Source of the DNA: CAYGUK01 sp964352985
GTDB taxonomy: Bacteria; Pseudomonadota; Gammaproteobacteria; JAHCLG01
DNA: 13,299 bases
Reading direction: 5' to 3'
Assembly: GCA_964352985.1 (NCBI GenBank)
Contig: CAYGUK010000105.1
Coordinates: 1 to 13,299, forward strand
Shown: positions 1 through 7,259 of the stretch, in pieces
How the letters are laid out: each line of letters opens with the position of its first letter
How positions within the stretch are numbered: the first letter of the stretch is position 1
Notes under the pieces: model-generated
Told to the model about the DNA's origin: nothing
What the model saw: the letters and a program-made list of their open reading frames with translations, nothing else
Databases searched by the model: none
Made by a program: the position numbers and the translations under genes

Positions 1-1
1 G

Positions 2-940
2 ATCCATGGTATTCCCATTTCAAATATTGCTGCATTAAAAAAAGCCGGTATCGATTTAAAAAAATTAGCCGAACGTGGCGTCGAAATTTTCTTTACCCAA
101 GTTTTTCGTGATTGTTTTTTTCACGCTGACATGCATCCAGGAAATATATTTGTCTCAGAAAAAAATATCAATGACCCACAATATATCGCCATTGATTTCG
201 GCATTATTGGCACATTAAGTCCAAGCGATCAACGCTATCTCGCTGAAAACTTCCTTGCCTTTTTTAAACGTGATTACCGACGCGTCGCCCAGTTACATGT
301 CGAATCAGGCTGGGTACCCTATGATACTCGTGTCGAAGAATTCGAATCTGCTATTCGCACAGTCTGTGAACCCATCTTTGAAAAACCGTTAAAAGAAATT
401 TCTTGCGGCCAAGTATTATTAAGTTTATTTCAAACTGCAAGACGATTTAATATGGAAGTGCAACCTCAACTTGTACTCTTACAAAAAACGTTATTAAACA
501 TTGAAGGTTTAGGACGGCAACTATATCCTGATTTAGATTTATGGAGCACCGCGAAACCCTTTCTTGAAAAATGGATCAGAAAACAAATTGGGCTTCGCGC
601 ATCATTTAGAAAACTCAGAGATCTCGCGCCATTTTGGGCGGAAAAAATGCCAGAAATTCCAGACTTGGTTTATGAGGTCATGCATTTTGCCAGAGACTTA
701 AAACATCATCATCAATTAGAAATGCAACGCCGCCCTAAAATGACAGATGAAAAAATTCGGTCGAAACGTTTTGGTTTTATCTATGGGATTGCAACAGCAT
801 TTATCGTTAGTTTAGGATTAAATATTGCTGTCGAGGAACATGTGTTTGGTCCTTACTTAAATTTAACTCGAGCTAGTTGGATATTAGGCGGTTTAGGTAT
901 AGCTGTAATCTTGTATTCGTTATTACGACGCCGAAATTAA
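2..940 (+). CDS. ubiB: UbiB, ubiquinone biosynthesis atypical kinase/ATPase (5' end outside window)
   Basis: This is the C-terminal 312 residues of UbiB; the frame is open from the left edge, so the start lies upstream. UbiB is a membrane-anchored member of the ABC1/ADCK atypical kinase family that supports assembly or function of the ubiquinone-synthesis enzymes. The sequence shows the family signature HADMHPGNIF (around base 120 to 160) followed by AIDFGIIGTL, the equivalent of the metal-binding DFG segment. Two hydrophobic segments near the C-terminus (bases about 769 to 830 and 871 to 925) match the usual membrane anchor, and the protein ends in a short basic tail. Similarity to E. coli UbiB is high throughout (for example the shared PQLVLLQKTLL block). 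In many gammaproteobacteria tatABC follows ubiB; here the next gene is convergent and starts its 3' end only 21 bases away. No terminator hairpin is visible in that gap. Confidence 0.98.
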   Translation: MHGIPISNIAALKKAGIDLKKLAERGVEIFFTQVFRDCFFHADMHPGNIFVSEKNINDPQYIAIDFGIIGTLSPSDQRYLAENFLAFFKRDYRRVAQLHVESGWVPYDTRVEEFESAIRTVCEPIFEKPLKEISCGQVLLSLFQTARRFNMEVQPQLVLLQKTLLNIEGLGRQLYPDLDLWSTAKPFLEKWIRKQIGLRASFRKLRDLAPFWAEKMPEIPDLVYEVMHFARDLKHHHQLEMQRRPKMTDEKIRSKRFGFIYGIATAFIVSLGLNIAVEEHVFGPYLNLTRASWILGGLGIAVILYSLLRRRN

Positions 941-961
941 ATTTGCAATATCAAAGTGTTT

Positions 962-1885
962 TTATGTGCGTGGTCGTTTCTGCGGGGGGTGTTGTTGTGA
1001 TTCATCAAATTCCGGCTTATCATGCACCATATCTTCTTCTGCAAACTGTTTTCCTTGAAGCGCTATATTTTGTTCAATATCCGTTTCATTGAAAAGAGTT
1101 TCATCATAAAACAAATCGCTACAATATATTCCTGAATGAGTCTTAACAAAATCCAAACAATTTTTTATAAAATCAGTTTTTCCAAGCTCAAGTAATTTGC
1201 AAAAACGCTCAAATACTTGCTTATTTTCTAAAATAAAAACAAGTGCAGCATGACCGTAGGACTCTGCTAAAAAATTATTGAAAAATGTGCTTAATTCTTT
1301 TTTAGAAAGCACTATTAAAATTAATTCATAGAGAGGTATAAATTTAATGTTCTTACCTAATAAATTCCTAATATTTTCAAGGCTAAAACCAGGTAAAGTG
1401 TTATAGTGATTTTCATAAAGCGTGCAATATTGAAAACATATGTCACGTAGACTTTCAATTTTTTCTTGACGTTTTTCTAAGTCTTCTTGCACGATTGATT
1501 TAATTTTATCATTAATTTCACTAAGTTCTTTTTTAATAAATTCAAAAATTTCATAACACTTTATTGTTAGGTTTGATTTATATACCAGGTAATCATCAAA
1601 CTGAATAGTCGTCATTTTAAATTTATTATCCATGCCATTTGCTTTAAATGGTAATTGAATTCTTATCGTATTATTGTCTGAAACCGATGCCGAAATTAAA
1701 CAAGGATTAACTCCTCTACAAACAAATGGATGAAAAAATGTTGTTTTAGCAAAAGCCTTTTTATAATTATCATAAATCTTTTGCCGTAATTTTTCTAATT
1801 GCTCTCTTTCTTGTCGGCGTAATGTGTGACATTTAATAACAAGCACAAGGCCATCGGCATCGATATGTTGAGTCTCTATATACAT
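962..1885 (-). CDS. Hypothetical protein, 307 residues, effector-like tail
   Basis: I do not recognise this protein. It has no signal peptide and no membrane segment, and contains nine cysteines, so it is probably cytosolic or delivered by a specialised secretion system. Residues 22 to 45 and 112 to 148 are rich in Lys, Glu and Leu and look helical or coiled-coil (ELSEINDKIKSIVQEDLEKR). Residues 180 to 250 are helical and Phe/Leu-rich. The last 30 residues are unusual: an acidic stretch (AEEDMVHDKPEFDE) followed by Gln/Pro and a basic end, PPQKRPRT, which resembles a monopartite nuclear-localisation signal. An acidic C-terminal block is known from Dot/Icm effectors; applying that here is inference. 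No Shine-Dalgarno sequence precedes the ATG, but a TATAAT lies about 55 bases upstream. The gene is convergent with ubiB and follows the hydrolase gene on the same strand after a 155-base gap. Confidence 0.8.
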   Translation of the reverse strand: MYIETQHIDADGLVLVIKCHTLRRQEREQLEKLRQKIYDNYKKAFAKTTFFHPFVCRGVNPCLISASVSDNNTIRIQLPFKANGMDNKFKMTTIQFDDYLVYKSNLTIKCYEIFEFIKKELSEINDKIKSIVQEDLEKRQEKIESLRDICFQYCTLYENHYNTLPGFSLENIRNLLGKNIKFIPLYELILIVLSKKELSTFFNNFLAESYGHAALVFILENKQVFERFCKLLELGKTDFIKNCLDFVKTHSGIYCSDLFYDETLFNETDIEQNIALQGKQFAEEDMVHDKPEFDESQQHPPQKRPRT

Positions 1886-1940
1886 TTTTTATTGTATTTA
1901 ATTAAAATTGAATGTGCAATTTTAAACTTTTTGTGGGGAT

Positions 1941-1946
1941 ATTATA
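1941..1946 (-). promoter_or_regulatory. Candidate -10 box for the 307-residue hypothetical gene
   Basis: The minus strand reads TATAAT here, a perfect sigma-70 -10 hexamer, with transcription expected to start about 50 bases before the ATG. No good -35 hexamer sits at 16 to 18 bases; the nearest TTGAAA on this strand is 21 bases away, at the edge of a dyad (1971 to 1996). In such AT-rich DNA a lone TATAAT can arise by chance. Confidence 0.3.
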
Positions 1947-1970
1947 TAAGCTGATTAAAATTCAGTTTTT

Positions 1971-1996
1971 CAAGAATTGAAAATATTCAACTCTTG
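1971..1996. repeat. Imperfect inverted repeat (hairpin) between two minus-strand genes
   Basis: The arms are CAAGA-A-TTGAA and TTCAA-C-TCTTG with a four-base loop. Read as minus-strand RNA, the central mismatch becomes a G-U pair, giving an 11-pair stem 45 bases after the hydrolase stop codon. No run of U follows, so it is not a standard intrinsic terminator. It could be an RNA-processing site or an operator just upstream of the promoter of the hypothetical gene. Confidence 0.4.
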
Positions 1997-2040
1997 TATT
2001 AATCTCCAAAGCAATAAAGCTAGTTTCATGGTTATATTTT

Positions 2041-2922
2041 CTATTTCTGACAAGATAGAATTGCAGAATTAATTGCCTTATCAAATTGAGTCGATTTATT
2101 TAGCACAACACTGTTATGATCACCGCCTTTCACGGGGTCCCAATAAGCATTAACCCCTGCTGATTTCAACTTTTTATAATAATCTTCTGCCATGTTGGGA
2201 TAAGTATTTTTATCCTCAGTTCCAGAAATAATATAAACAAAATCATGATGCGGAATAGTGTTAACAAAATTATTTGGTGACAAACTATGAGGGTAAGATC
2301 CAAACTTATGTGATTTAGCCCATTGATGAACATCGCCCACAACAGATGCCAACACAGCGCCATTTGCTAAATGGGGATATTTTCCCAAAATAATTCCGGA
2401 CATCATTGCGCCACCAGAATGTCCTACTAAAATCGTGCAACTTGCATGATAAAAGGTTTTTAATTTTTTTACCGCATCGGCAATCGTAGCCACGGTATGA
2501 GGACGATAACTATCATTAGGAAAACCATCCGCGGCAAAAGCATAGCTTTCGCCTGTCGAATAATGATTATAACTATCGTAATAACCAGGACGAATTAATA
2601 CTACGGGTACAATATTTTTAGCCACAAATTTTGTAGCTTGAAATTTTAAATAATCACTTGGCCCACCACCTGGAATGCCATCACCATGAATAAACACAAT
2701 TAAGATTGGATTGGCATTAGGCATGCTTTTACCAAAATAAGTTTGTAACGCTAAACATTCGCCATTTGCTGCAATACGTGAAATATTATTTGCCGACAAA
2801 CAAGCATTGGCACGATCAAATACCCATTTTGTTTCTGGTGGCATATTTTTAGGTAAATTTTTTGCTAAACCGCATGATAAGAAAAGTAATAATAAACTCA
2901 TACTCACTAATTTTATTTTCAT
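2041..2922 (-). CDS. Exported alpha/beta-hydrolase (esterase/lipase-like)
   Basis: A 293-residue serine hydrolase with an N-terminal signal peptide (KIK, then a Leu-rich core at residues 5 to 16, cleavage plausible after GLA at residue 20). C17 is a weak lipobox candidate. The fold markers are in order: an HGDG oxyanion segment at 79 to 82, the nucleophile elbow GHSGG with Ser169, a likely acid in GTED (Asp237), and His269 in GGDHN. Four cysteines remain after the signal (41, 56, 162, 291), which fits disulfides in the periplasm or outside the cell. The substrate is unknown. The gene lies 61 bases downstream of bioA on the same strand, so it may be co-transcribed. Because no BioH is present, a role as pimeloyl-ACP methyl esterase must be considered, but the signal peptide argues against it. 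An internal Met27 could give a cytosolic form, without a visible ribosome site. Confidence 0.9.
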   Translation of the reverse strand: MKIKLVSMSLLLLFLSCGLAKNLPKNMPPETKWVFDRANACLSANNISRIAANGECLALQTYFGKSMPNANPILIVFIHGDGIPGGGPSDYLKFQATKFVAKNIVPVVLIRPGYYDSYNHYSTGESYAFAADGFPNDSYRPHTVATIADAVKKLKTFYHASCTILVGHSGGAMMSGIILGKYPHLANGAVLASVVGDVHQWAKSHKFGSYPHSLSPNNFVNTIPHHDFVYIISGTEDKNTYPNMAEDYYKKLKSAGVNAYWDPVKGGDHNSVVLNKSTQFDKAINSAILSCQK

Positions 2923-2983
2923 AAAAATTCAATCTAACTTCAAGCAAAAAAGCAGTGTAGCAAAACTGGTATTTAATAGAAAG

Positions 2984-4300
2984 TTAGTTATCTAATAATG
3001 CTTTCTCAGTAATATCCGCTAATTCTTGTAATGTTTCAATTGAAATATTAAGTGGCGGACACCAATAAATCGTATTATTAATAGGTCGCAAAAATGCGCC
3101 TAATTGTATCGCACGTTGAAATACGTTAAATCCAAGTCTAGGGTGATTTTGACTATTCACTAAATCGGCAGCAATCACCCCACCAATTCCTCTAATATTT
3201 TCAATCAATCCGGTATTACTTTTTATACGATTAAAACATTCTCTCATCAAGCATTGTAGCTGCTGTGCTTTTTCATTAATTTTATTTTGTTTGATGAATT
3301 CAAGCGTCGCAACTGCCACACTCGCCGCTAATGCATTTCCAGAATAAGTATGGGAATGTAGGAAAGAATGATTGATTTCATTATCTTGATAAAAATATTG
3401 ATAAATTTTATCTGTCGTCATCACAGCACTTAAAGGTAACCAACCCGAGGTTAAACCTTTTCCCAAACAGATAAAATCTGCAGCAACTTCTACGTGATCC
3501 ATCGCTAGAAATTTTCCAGTGCGCGCTATGCCTGTCATGATTTCATCGGCAATAAAATGTATATCATGTTTTTGACAAAATCGATTTAGCCGTACCAAAA
3601 AATCTTTACTATAAAGACGCATTTCACCCGCTGCCTGAAAAATGGGTTCAACAATAACCGCGGTGACTTGTTCTTTAATAGTCAATAAATATTTTTCTAC
3701 CGCTAGCCAAGCATCACTAGCATCTGACCACAAAGGATCTTCAATGCTATTAACATACGGCGGCATAATTTTAGGTGAAGAAAATAAAGTCGAGGAATAA
3801 GCATTACGATAAATATCAATATCACTCACACTTAATGTGCCTAACGTTTCTCCATGATAACTATTGGTGAGTGAAATAAATTGTTTTTTGATTTTATTAT
3901 TTTGTAAAAAACGCACATGCAAACTCATTTTCAGCGCAATTTCAACCGCACTTGCACCATCACTGGCGTATAATACTTTACTCATTGGTTGCAAGGTGTG
4001 ATCAATTAAAAGTTTTGAAAGTTTGGCAATAGTTTCATTGGTTGTATTTGCATAGATAACATGTTCAAATTTATCTAATTGTTGTAATAGTGCCGCTTTT
4101 AAACTTGGTTCATTATGACCTAATGTTTTACACCACCAACTTGCAATTGCATCAATCACTTTTTGTCCTGATGCTAATTCAAAATAACTGCCATACGCTT
4201 TTTTTATAATTAAAGGTTTTAATATTTGATTTTCTTTTAATGAGACACAAGGATGCCAATTATATTCTTGGTCTAATTTCATAATTTCTTGCATTAGCAT
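2984..4300 (-). CDS. bioA: Adenosylmethionine-8-amino-7-oxononanoate aminotransferase (BioA)
   Basis: BioA is a cytosolic PLP enzyme that transfers the amino group of S-adenosylmethionine to 7-keto-8-aminopelargonate, giving 7,8-diaminopelargonate. The 438-residue length fits the family (429 in E. coli). Visible motifs are NWHP near the N-terminus (14 to 17), SDGASAVE (113 to 120) for phosphate binding, SYHGETLGTLS (147 to 157), the PLP-ring aspartate in ADEIMTG (Asp252), and the Schiff-base lysine in LGKGLTSG (Lys281). The ATG at 4300 is preceded by AGGG at 9 bases, which supports this start over the in-frame Met3 and Met7. The gene is transcribed away from bioBFCD across an 87-base divergent region, the E. 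coli arrangement. The hydrolase gene follows downstream. Confidence 0.98.
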   Translation of the reverse strand: MLMQEIMKLDQEYNWHPCVSLKENQILKPLIIKKAYGSYFELASGQKVIDAIASWWCKTLGHNEPSLKAALLQQLDKFEHVIYANTTNETIAKLSKLLIDHTLQPMSKVLYASDGASAVEIALKMSLHVRFLQNNKIKKQFISLTNSYHGETLGTLSVSDIDIYRNAYSSTLFSSPKIMPPYVNSIEDPLWSDASDAWLAVEKYLLTIKEQVTAVIVEPIFQAAGEMRLYSKDFLVRLNRFCQKHDIHFIADEIMTGIARTGKFLAMDHVEVAADFICLGKGLTSGWLPLSAVMTTDKIYQYFYQDNEINHSFLHSHTYSGNALAASVAVATLEFIKQNKINEKAQQLQCLMRECFNRIKSNTGLIENIRGIGGVIAADLVNSQNHPRLGFNVFQRAIQLGAFLRPINNTIYWCPPLNISIETLQELADITEKALLDN

Positions 4301-4302
4301 TT

Positions 4303-4334
4303 TAGTATACCCTTAATTATTACATGGTTGACTG
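4303..4334. promoter_or_regulatory. Candidate BirA operator between bioA and bioB
   Basis: The half-sites TAGTATACC (4303 to 4311) and GGTTGACTG (4326 to 4334) are separated by 14 bases. Compared with the known BirA-site pattern TTGTAAACC...GGTTTACAA they match 7 of 9 and 6 of 9. The dyad covers the bioB -35 box and the start of the bioA leader, including the bioA ribosome site, so a bound repressor could act on both directions. BirA with a DNA-binding domain is encoded nearby. The match is imperfect, so this is a candidate only. Confidence 0.35.
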
Positions 4335-4356
4335 ATTTAAATTTAACATTTATGAT
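4328..4356 (+). promoter_or_regulatory. Sigma-70 promoter of bioBFCD
   Basis: TTGACT (4328 to 4333), a spacer of exactly 17 bases, then TATGAT (4351 to 4356): five of six matches in each hexamer. Transcription would start near 4363, about 25 bases before the bioB ATG at 4388. This also shows that the in-frame TTG at 4328 is part of the -35 box rather than a start codon. Confidence 0.75.
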
Positions 4357-4368
4357 TCGCTCATTCAA
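4340..4368 (-). promoter_or_regulatory. Candidate bioA promoter
   Basis: On the minus strand TTGAAT (4368 to 4363), 17 bases, then TAAATT (4345 to 4340). The expected start near 4333 leaves a leader of about 33 bases before the bioA ATG. The hexamers match consensus less well than those of bioB. The two promoters face away from each other and overlap, as in the E. coli bio control region. Confidence 0.35.
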
Positions 4369-4387
4369 TAGCAAGATAAAAGAAACC

Positions 4388-5335
4388 ATGACAAACAAAT
4401 CCAATTGGAATCGTGATAAAATAAATGCCCTATATAATGAACCTTTTTTTGATTTATTAAAAAAATCACACCTCGTCCATCTTGAAAATTTTTTAGCCAA
4501 AGACATGGAGTTTTGTGTATTATCAAGCATTAAAACGGGTTTATGCCCTGAAGATTGCGCTTACTGCCCACAAAGCGCACACTATAAAACACAACTTGAA
4601 ACTGAAAAATTAATATCAATTGATAACGTGATACAACAAGCAAAAAGCGCAAAAGAATTAGGCGTCAAACGATTTTGCATGGGAGCAGCTTGGCGCAAAC
4701 CGCCAATTAAAGCATTCCCATTGATCCTTAAAATGATCAGTGCGGTAAAAAAAATTGGATTAGAGACGTGTGTCACGTTGGGCATGTTGGATTTAACTCA
4801 AGCTAAATCATTAAAGGGTGCAGGCTTAGATTATTACAATCATAATTTAGATACTTCACCAGAATATTATAAAAAAATCATTACCACCCGTACTTTTCAA
4901 CATCGACTTGATACGATTACTAATGTAATTGCTGCTGATATCAATGTTTGCTGTGGTGGTATTATTGGCATGGGTGAGTCACGCGAAGATAGAATTAATT
5001 TTTTATTATCGCTTTATCAATTGCCAAAACCACCGGCGAGTATTCCGATCAATAAATTAATCGCCATCAAAGGCACCCCCTTAGAAAATACAGTTGAAAT
5101 CGATGAACTTGAATTTATTAGAACGATTGCCATAACCAGACTCATCTTTCCACAGTCAAGAATCAGATTATCAGCAGGCCGCTATAACATGACGAAAGCG
5201 ATGCAAGCTTGGTGTTACATGGCGGGTGCAAATTCTATTTTTTTGGGTGAAAAATTATTAACGGCTCAAAATAAAGCGTGTCAAGAAGACAAAGATTTAA
5301 TGCAAGCATTAGGTTATCAACAAGAGGTGCCATAA
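4388..5335 (+). CDS. bioB: Biotin synthase (BioB)
   Basis: BioB is a radical SAM enzyme that inserts sulfur into dethiobiotin, the last step to biotin. From the ATG at 4388 the protein has 315 residues. With this start the radical-SAM cluster cysteines in CPEDCAYC are Cys53, 57 and 60, and the second [2Fe-2S] cluster ligands are Cys97, Cys128, Cys188 and Arg260, exactly the E. coli numbering. This, together with the promoter whose -35 box spans 4328, rules out an upstream in-frame TTG at 4328. YNHNLDTSPEYY (150 to 161) is another hallmark. The C-terminus is about 30 residues shorter than in E. coli, a region that is variable. It is the first gene of bioB-bioF-bioC-bioD; bioF begins 2 bases after its stop. 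Confidence 0.99.
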   Translation: MTNKSNWNRDKINALYNEPFFDLLKKSHLVHLENFLAKDMEFCVLSSIKTGLCPEDCAYCPQSAHYKTQLETEKLISIDNVIQQAKSAKELGVKRFCMGAAWRKPPIKAFPLILKMISAVKKIGLETCVTLGMLDLTQAKSLKGAGLDYYNHNLDTSPEYYKKIITTRTFQHRLDTITNVIAADINVCCGGIIGMGESREDRINFLLSLYQLPKPPASIPINKLIAIKGTPLENTVEIDELEFIRTIAITRLIFPQSRIRLSAGRYNMTKAMQAWCYMAGANSIFLGEKLLTAQNKACQEDKDLMQALGYQQEVP

Positions 5336-5337
5336 TA

Positions 5338-6504
5338 ATGTTAGATTACACTATTACTCTCGCACAAAAAAAACGACGAGCATTATATCGTCATAGACAA
5401 ATCATTGAAACGCCGACGCTTGATCAGTCAAAAGTATTAATCAATAAAAAATGTTATGTTAATTTCGCGAGTAATGATTATCTAGGTTTAATTAAACATC
5501 CTGAAATTATTGACGAGTTCTCAAAAGCTATTCATCAATATGGTTTCGGTAGTGGTTCATCTTCATTTGTTGCGGGATTTTATGACTGTCAAAAACAATT
5601 AGAAGAAGAATTTGCTAAATGGCTAAATGTCGAAAAAACAGTTTTTTTTAATAATGGTTATTTAGCTAATATTGGAATATTAAATATTTTCTTTAATCGT
5701 CATGATATTATTTTGTCAGATAAATTATGCCATGCGTCTCTATTAGATGGGATCCAATTAACCCGAGCAACACATCTACGCTATCAACATCAAAATTTAA
5801 ACGCTTTACATCAAAAATTAATCACACACAAAATCAATGCCATTGTGACTGAAAGTGTGTTTAGCATGGAAGGGGATATCACCCCGCTAAAAGAAATATC
5901 AAAACTCGCTAAAGCACATCAATCATTTTTATATATCGATGATGCTCATGGTATCGGTTGGTTAGGTGATAATGGTCAAGGCATTATTGACTATGAAGTA
6001 TTAACCCCTGATGACTATAATGTTTTAGTTTTACCTTTAGGCAAAACTTTTAACGCATTTGGCGCAATCGTCGCGGGTAAATCAGATACCATAGACATGA
6101 TCACACAGTTGAGTAAAAGTTTAAAATACACCACTGCATTACCACCAGCTATCACAAAAACATTATTAACCACACTTACCATTATAAAACAACAATCATG
6201 GCGACGTGAGGCCTTAAAAAAAAATATCGAACATTTTAATCGATATAGTGCATTAAAAAATTTATCCTTAATTTCTAACTCTCTCACCCCCATTAAAACA
6301 ATTAAAATAGTCGATAATTATCTGGTTCTGAAATTACAACATTATTTAATGTTCAATGGCTTTTTTACCGCTGCGATCCGGCCACCAACAGTGGCAAAGA
6401 ATCAAAGTCGTTTAAGAATTTCATTAACTGCGTTACACACTTCTGAACAAATTGAACATCTCATTGATTTAATCGCAAACTTTATCAAGATAAATCCATG
6501 TTAA
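5338..6504 (+). CDS. bioF: 8-amino-7-oxononanoate synthase (BioF)
   Basis: BioF is a PLP-dependent alpha-oxoamine synthase that condenses pimeloyl-ACP with L-alanine, releasing CO2, to give 7-keto-8-aminopelargonate. The ATG at 5338 gives 388 residues (384 in E. coli) and is preceded by AGAGGT at 9 bases inside the bioB end. An in-frame upstream GTG at 5278 would lie deep inside bioB and is not needed. Motifs are NFASNDYLGL (42 to 51), GSGSSSFVAG (71 to 80), His132 that stacks on PLP, DDAHGIG (201 to 207) and the Schiff-base Lys236 in PLGKTFNAFGA, the same lysine number as in E. coli. The 3' end overlaps bioC by 7 bases, which suggests translational coupling. Confidence 0.98.
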   Translation: MLDYTITLAQKKRRALYRHRQIIETPTLDQSKVLINKKCYVNFASNDYLGLIKHPEIIDEFSKAIHQYGFGSGSSSFVAGFYDCQKQLEEEFAKWLNVEKTVFFNNGYLANIGILNIFFNRHDIILSDKLCHASLLDGIQLTRATHLRYQHQNLNALHQKLITHKINAIVTESVFSMEGDITPLKEISKLAKAHQSFLYIDDAHGIGWLGDNGQGIIDYEVLTPDDYNVLVLPLGKTFNAFGAIVAGKSDTIDMITQLSKSLKYTTALPPAITKTLLTTLTIIKQQSWRREALKKNIEHFNRYSALKNLSLISNSLTPIKTIKIVDNYLVLKLQHYLMFNGFFTAAIRPPTVAKNQSRLRISLTALHTSEQIEHLIDLIANFIKINPC

Positions 6505-7259
6505 ATCTGTCAGCGCTAAGTAAAAAAATTAAAACTAAAATACAGCGCTCATTTAATCGTGCCTCACAAACTTATAATAAACATGCCATTGTTCAACCTA
6601 TTATTTGTCAACAACTTCTCAAACAAATTCCAACTACCTTTCAAAAATCTAATCGCATTGGTGATTTAGCTTGTGGTACGGGATTAAGCACCCAGTTGCT
6701 TACTGACTATTTAGATTATAACATTTGTTATGCCATCGATTTCGCTAAAGATTTATTAACGATTGCTAAAACACTTTCATTAAAAAAAACGTTATTTATA
6801 GAATCAGATTTTGATTTTCTCTATAACAGTCTCACCTCAATTGATTTGATGTTTTGTAATATGGGATTGCAATGGTCAACTAATTTAGATCAAACCTTAA
6901 AAAATCTAAAACATTGTATCAAAGTAAATGGATTGCTGGTGTTTTCTCTCCCCTTAGAAAACAACTTTCCAGAATTAAAAATTCATTCAAAAAACCCTAT
7001 GTTAAGTGAAAATCAATTAATTACCCTATTACGGAACAATAATTTCGACCTAATCAAAACGGAAAATTTTTATTTTCAACAACATTTTTCTAGTCGACGC
7101 GGTTTATTAAAGTCACTCTCTTCAACAGGGGTTAATTGTCTTCTACAAAATGCTAAGCAACAAGGTTTAACTCAACCCTTCATAAAACATCATCATTCAC
7201 CAATTCAATTAACTTACCACATAGGCTTATTTGTCGCACTTAATCGGGAGTTAACATGA
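6498..7259 (+). CDS. bioC: Malonyl-ACP O-methyltransferase (BioC)
   Basis: BioC methylates the free carboxyl of malonyl-ACP using SAM, so that the fatty-acid synthesis enzymes can extend it to pimeloyl-ACP methyl ester. The 253-residue protein has the typical BioC N-terminus (SFNRASQTYNKHAIVQ, 18 to 33), the SAM-binding motif IGDLACGTG (54 to 62), an acidic residue at the end of beta-strand 2 (Asp81) and the BioC-type NMGLQW (121 to 126). It starts within bioF and its stop overlaps the bioD start as ATGA. BioC needs a partner esterase (BioH, BioG, BioK, BioJ or similar), and none of these is recognisable in the operon. Confidence 0.96.
   Translation: MLNLSALSKKIKTKIQRSFNRASQTYNKHAIVQPIICQQLLKQIPTTFQKSNRIGDLACGTGLSTQLLTDYLDYNICYAIDFAKDLLTIAKTLSLKKTLFIESDFDFLYNSLTSIDLMFCNMGLQWSTNLDQTLKNLKHCIKVNGLLVFSLPLENNFPELKIHSKNPMLSENQLITLLRNNNFDLIKTENFYFQQHFSSRRGLLKSLSSTGVNCLLQNAKQQGLTQPFIKHHHSPIQLTYHIGLFVALNRELT

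Noticed and set aside
941..961. Shared terminator between convergent ubiB and the orphan gene
   Set aside because: The 21-base gap has a short T-run but no inverted repeat.
2941..2983. Possible terminator between bioA and the hydrolase gene (CAGT, 8-base loop, ACTG, then a T-run on the minus strand)
   Set aside because: The stem has only four pairs, too weak to call a terminator, so co-transcription of the hydrolase with bioA stays open.
4294..4530. A 78-codon minus-strand frame at the bioA/bioB junction, possibly a small regulator
   Set aside because: It runs antisense to bioB and through the divergent promoters, and its product has no recognisable domain.
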